DNA from: Marivita sp.
Lineage (GTDB): Bacteria; Pseudomonadota; Alphaproteobacteria; Rhodobacterales; Rhodobacteraceae
Direction: 5' to 3'
NCBI RefSeq assembly: GCF_022763305.1
Contig: NZ_JALEGT010000121.1
Location: 1 to 64,000 of the forward strand
DNA length: 64,000 bases
Positions 63,936-64,000 of this stretch are shown here, one piece after another. The notes under the pieces are model-generated. The model had not been told where the DNA came from. It made no database searches and saw only the letters and a list, made by a program, of their open reading frames with translations. Every line of letters starts with the position of its first letter. The first letter of the stretch is position 1. The translations under genes and the position numbers were made by a program.

Positions 63936-64000
63936 TCAGTTGGCGGTCACGACCGTCATTACAAGCTTGTCGTCCACCCGGATCGGGCCGTCCTCCTTGG
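63936..64000 (-). CDS. Partial CDS, C-terminus only, truncated by the right edge
   Basis: The minus strand reads in frame to a TGA at 63938-63936, encoding a C-terminal end ...EDGPIRVDDKLVMTVVTAN. It converges on argG across a shared terminator, the expected position for a gene end. Too short to assign. Confidence 0.5.
   Translation of the reverse strand, partial: KEDGPIRVDDKLVMTVVTAN

Noticed and set aside
1-64000. CRISPR arrays, insertion sequences, integrase or prophage blocks
   Set aside because: No regularly spaced repeats, transposase or integrase motifs, or phage structural genes were seen on reading either strand; the single tRNA gene has no adjoining integrase.

Overview
This 64 kb window is chromosomal DNA of about 60% GC from an alphaproteobacterium of the Rhodobacteraceae, most likely the Roseobacter group. 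The assignment rests on the RegB/RegA/SenC redox cluster, AddAB instead of RecBCD, C5-pathway heme synthesis by HemA (ALA synthase), a HemY/mitofilin/HemD block beside tsaD, DUF2853, a short CCA-adding enzyme, an HWE-type kinase and a bacterial voltage-gated Na+ channel. The genus cannot be named from sequence alone. Genes are tightly packed, and many neighbours overlap by ATGA, GTGA or TGATG, which indicates translationally coupled operons.

Layout. 0-6 kb (minus): hemA followed by a coupled small secreted ORF and an edge-truncated gene; a 480-bp regulatory gap; tRNA-Thr(CGU); then hemD, a mitofilin-like protein and hemY. 6-9.3 kb (plus): tsaD, gpsA, a YciI-like protein, an EVE-domain protein and a DUF1761 membrane protein. 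9.4-11.5 kb: DUF2853, a BON-LysM protein and an odd, lower-GC, unassigned gene with an NlpC/P60-like Cys-His-His pattern. 11.5-17 kb: ahcY, an HD phosphohydrolase, a GNAT enzyme, and regA/SCO divergent from regB. 17-29.4 kb (plus): a PAS protein, then tsaE-amgK-murU-addB-addA with overlapping ends, trxA and hslVU. 29.5-36 kb: a D-lyxose isomerase, then a minus-strand oligopeptide-type ABC importer (permease, permease, fused double ATPase, Tat-exported binding protein). 36-42 kb: pip, ubiG, MarR-nitrilase-grxC-comF, a BioC/NDUFAF5-like protein without a recognisable SAM loop, and hemH. 42-46.9 kb: a receiver-only regulator divergent from an HWE kinase, an abundant-type small membrane protein, and two L,D-transpeptidases flanking a CAP lipoprotein. 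47-54.7 kb (minus): a Nav channel, an m5U-type RNA methyltransferase and three coupled ABC exporter half-transporters. 54.7-64 kb: cca-NUDIX-hslO, a second NUDIX, a receiver-PP2C phosphatase divergent from an Hpt protein, SDR-ilvA, a membrane protein, argG and an edge-truncated gene.

Four heme or heme-linked genes (hemA, hemD, hemY, hemH) lie in separate transcription units, together with the RegBA redox regulators that control tetrapyrrole synthesis in Rhodobacter. Two protein quality-control loci (hslVU and hslO) each carry a matching heat-shock sigma-32-like promoter. No CRISPR array, insertion sequence, prophage block or classical defence island is visible. The best candidates for new biology are the NlpC-like gene at 10.5-11.4 kb, the Hpt/receiver-PP2C pair, the triple ABC exporter operon, the degenerate methyltransferase, and the tandem palindromic repeats upstream of hemA.
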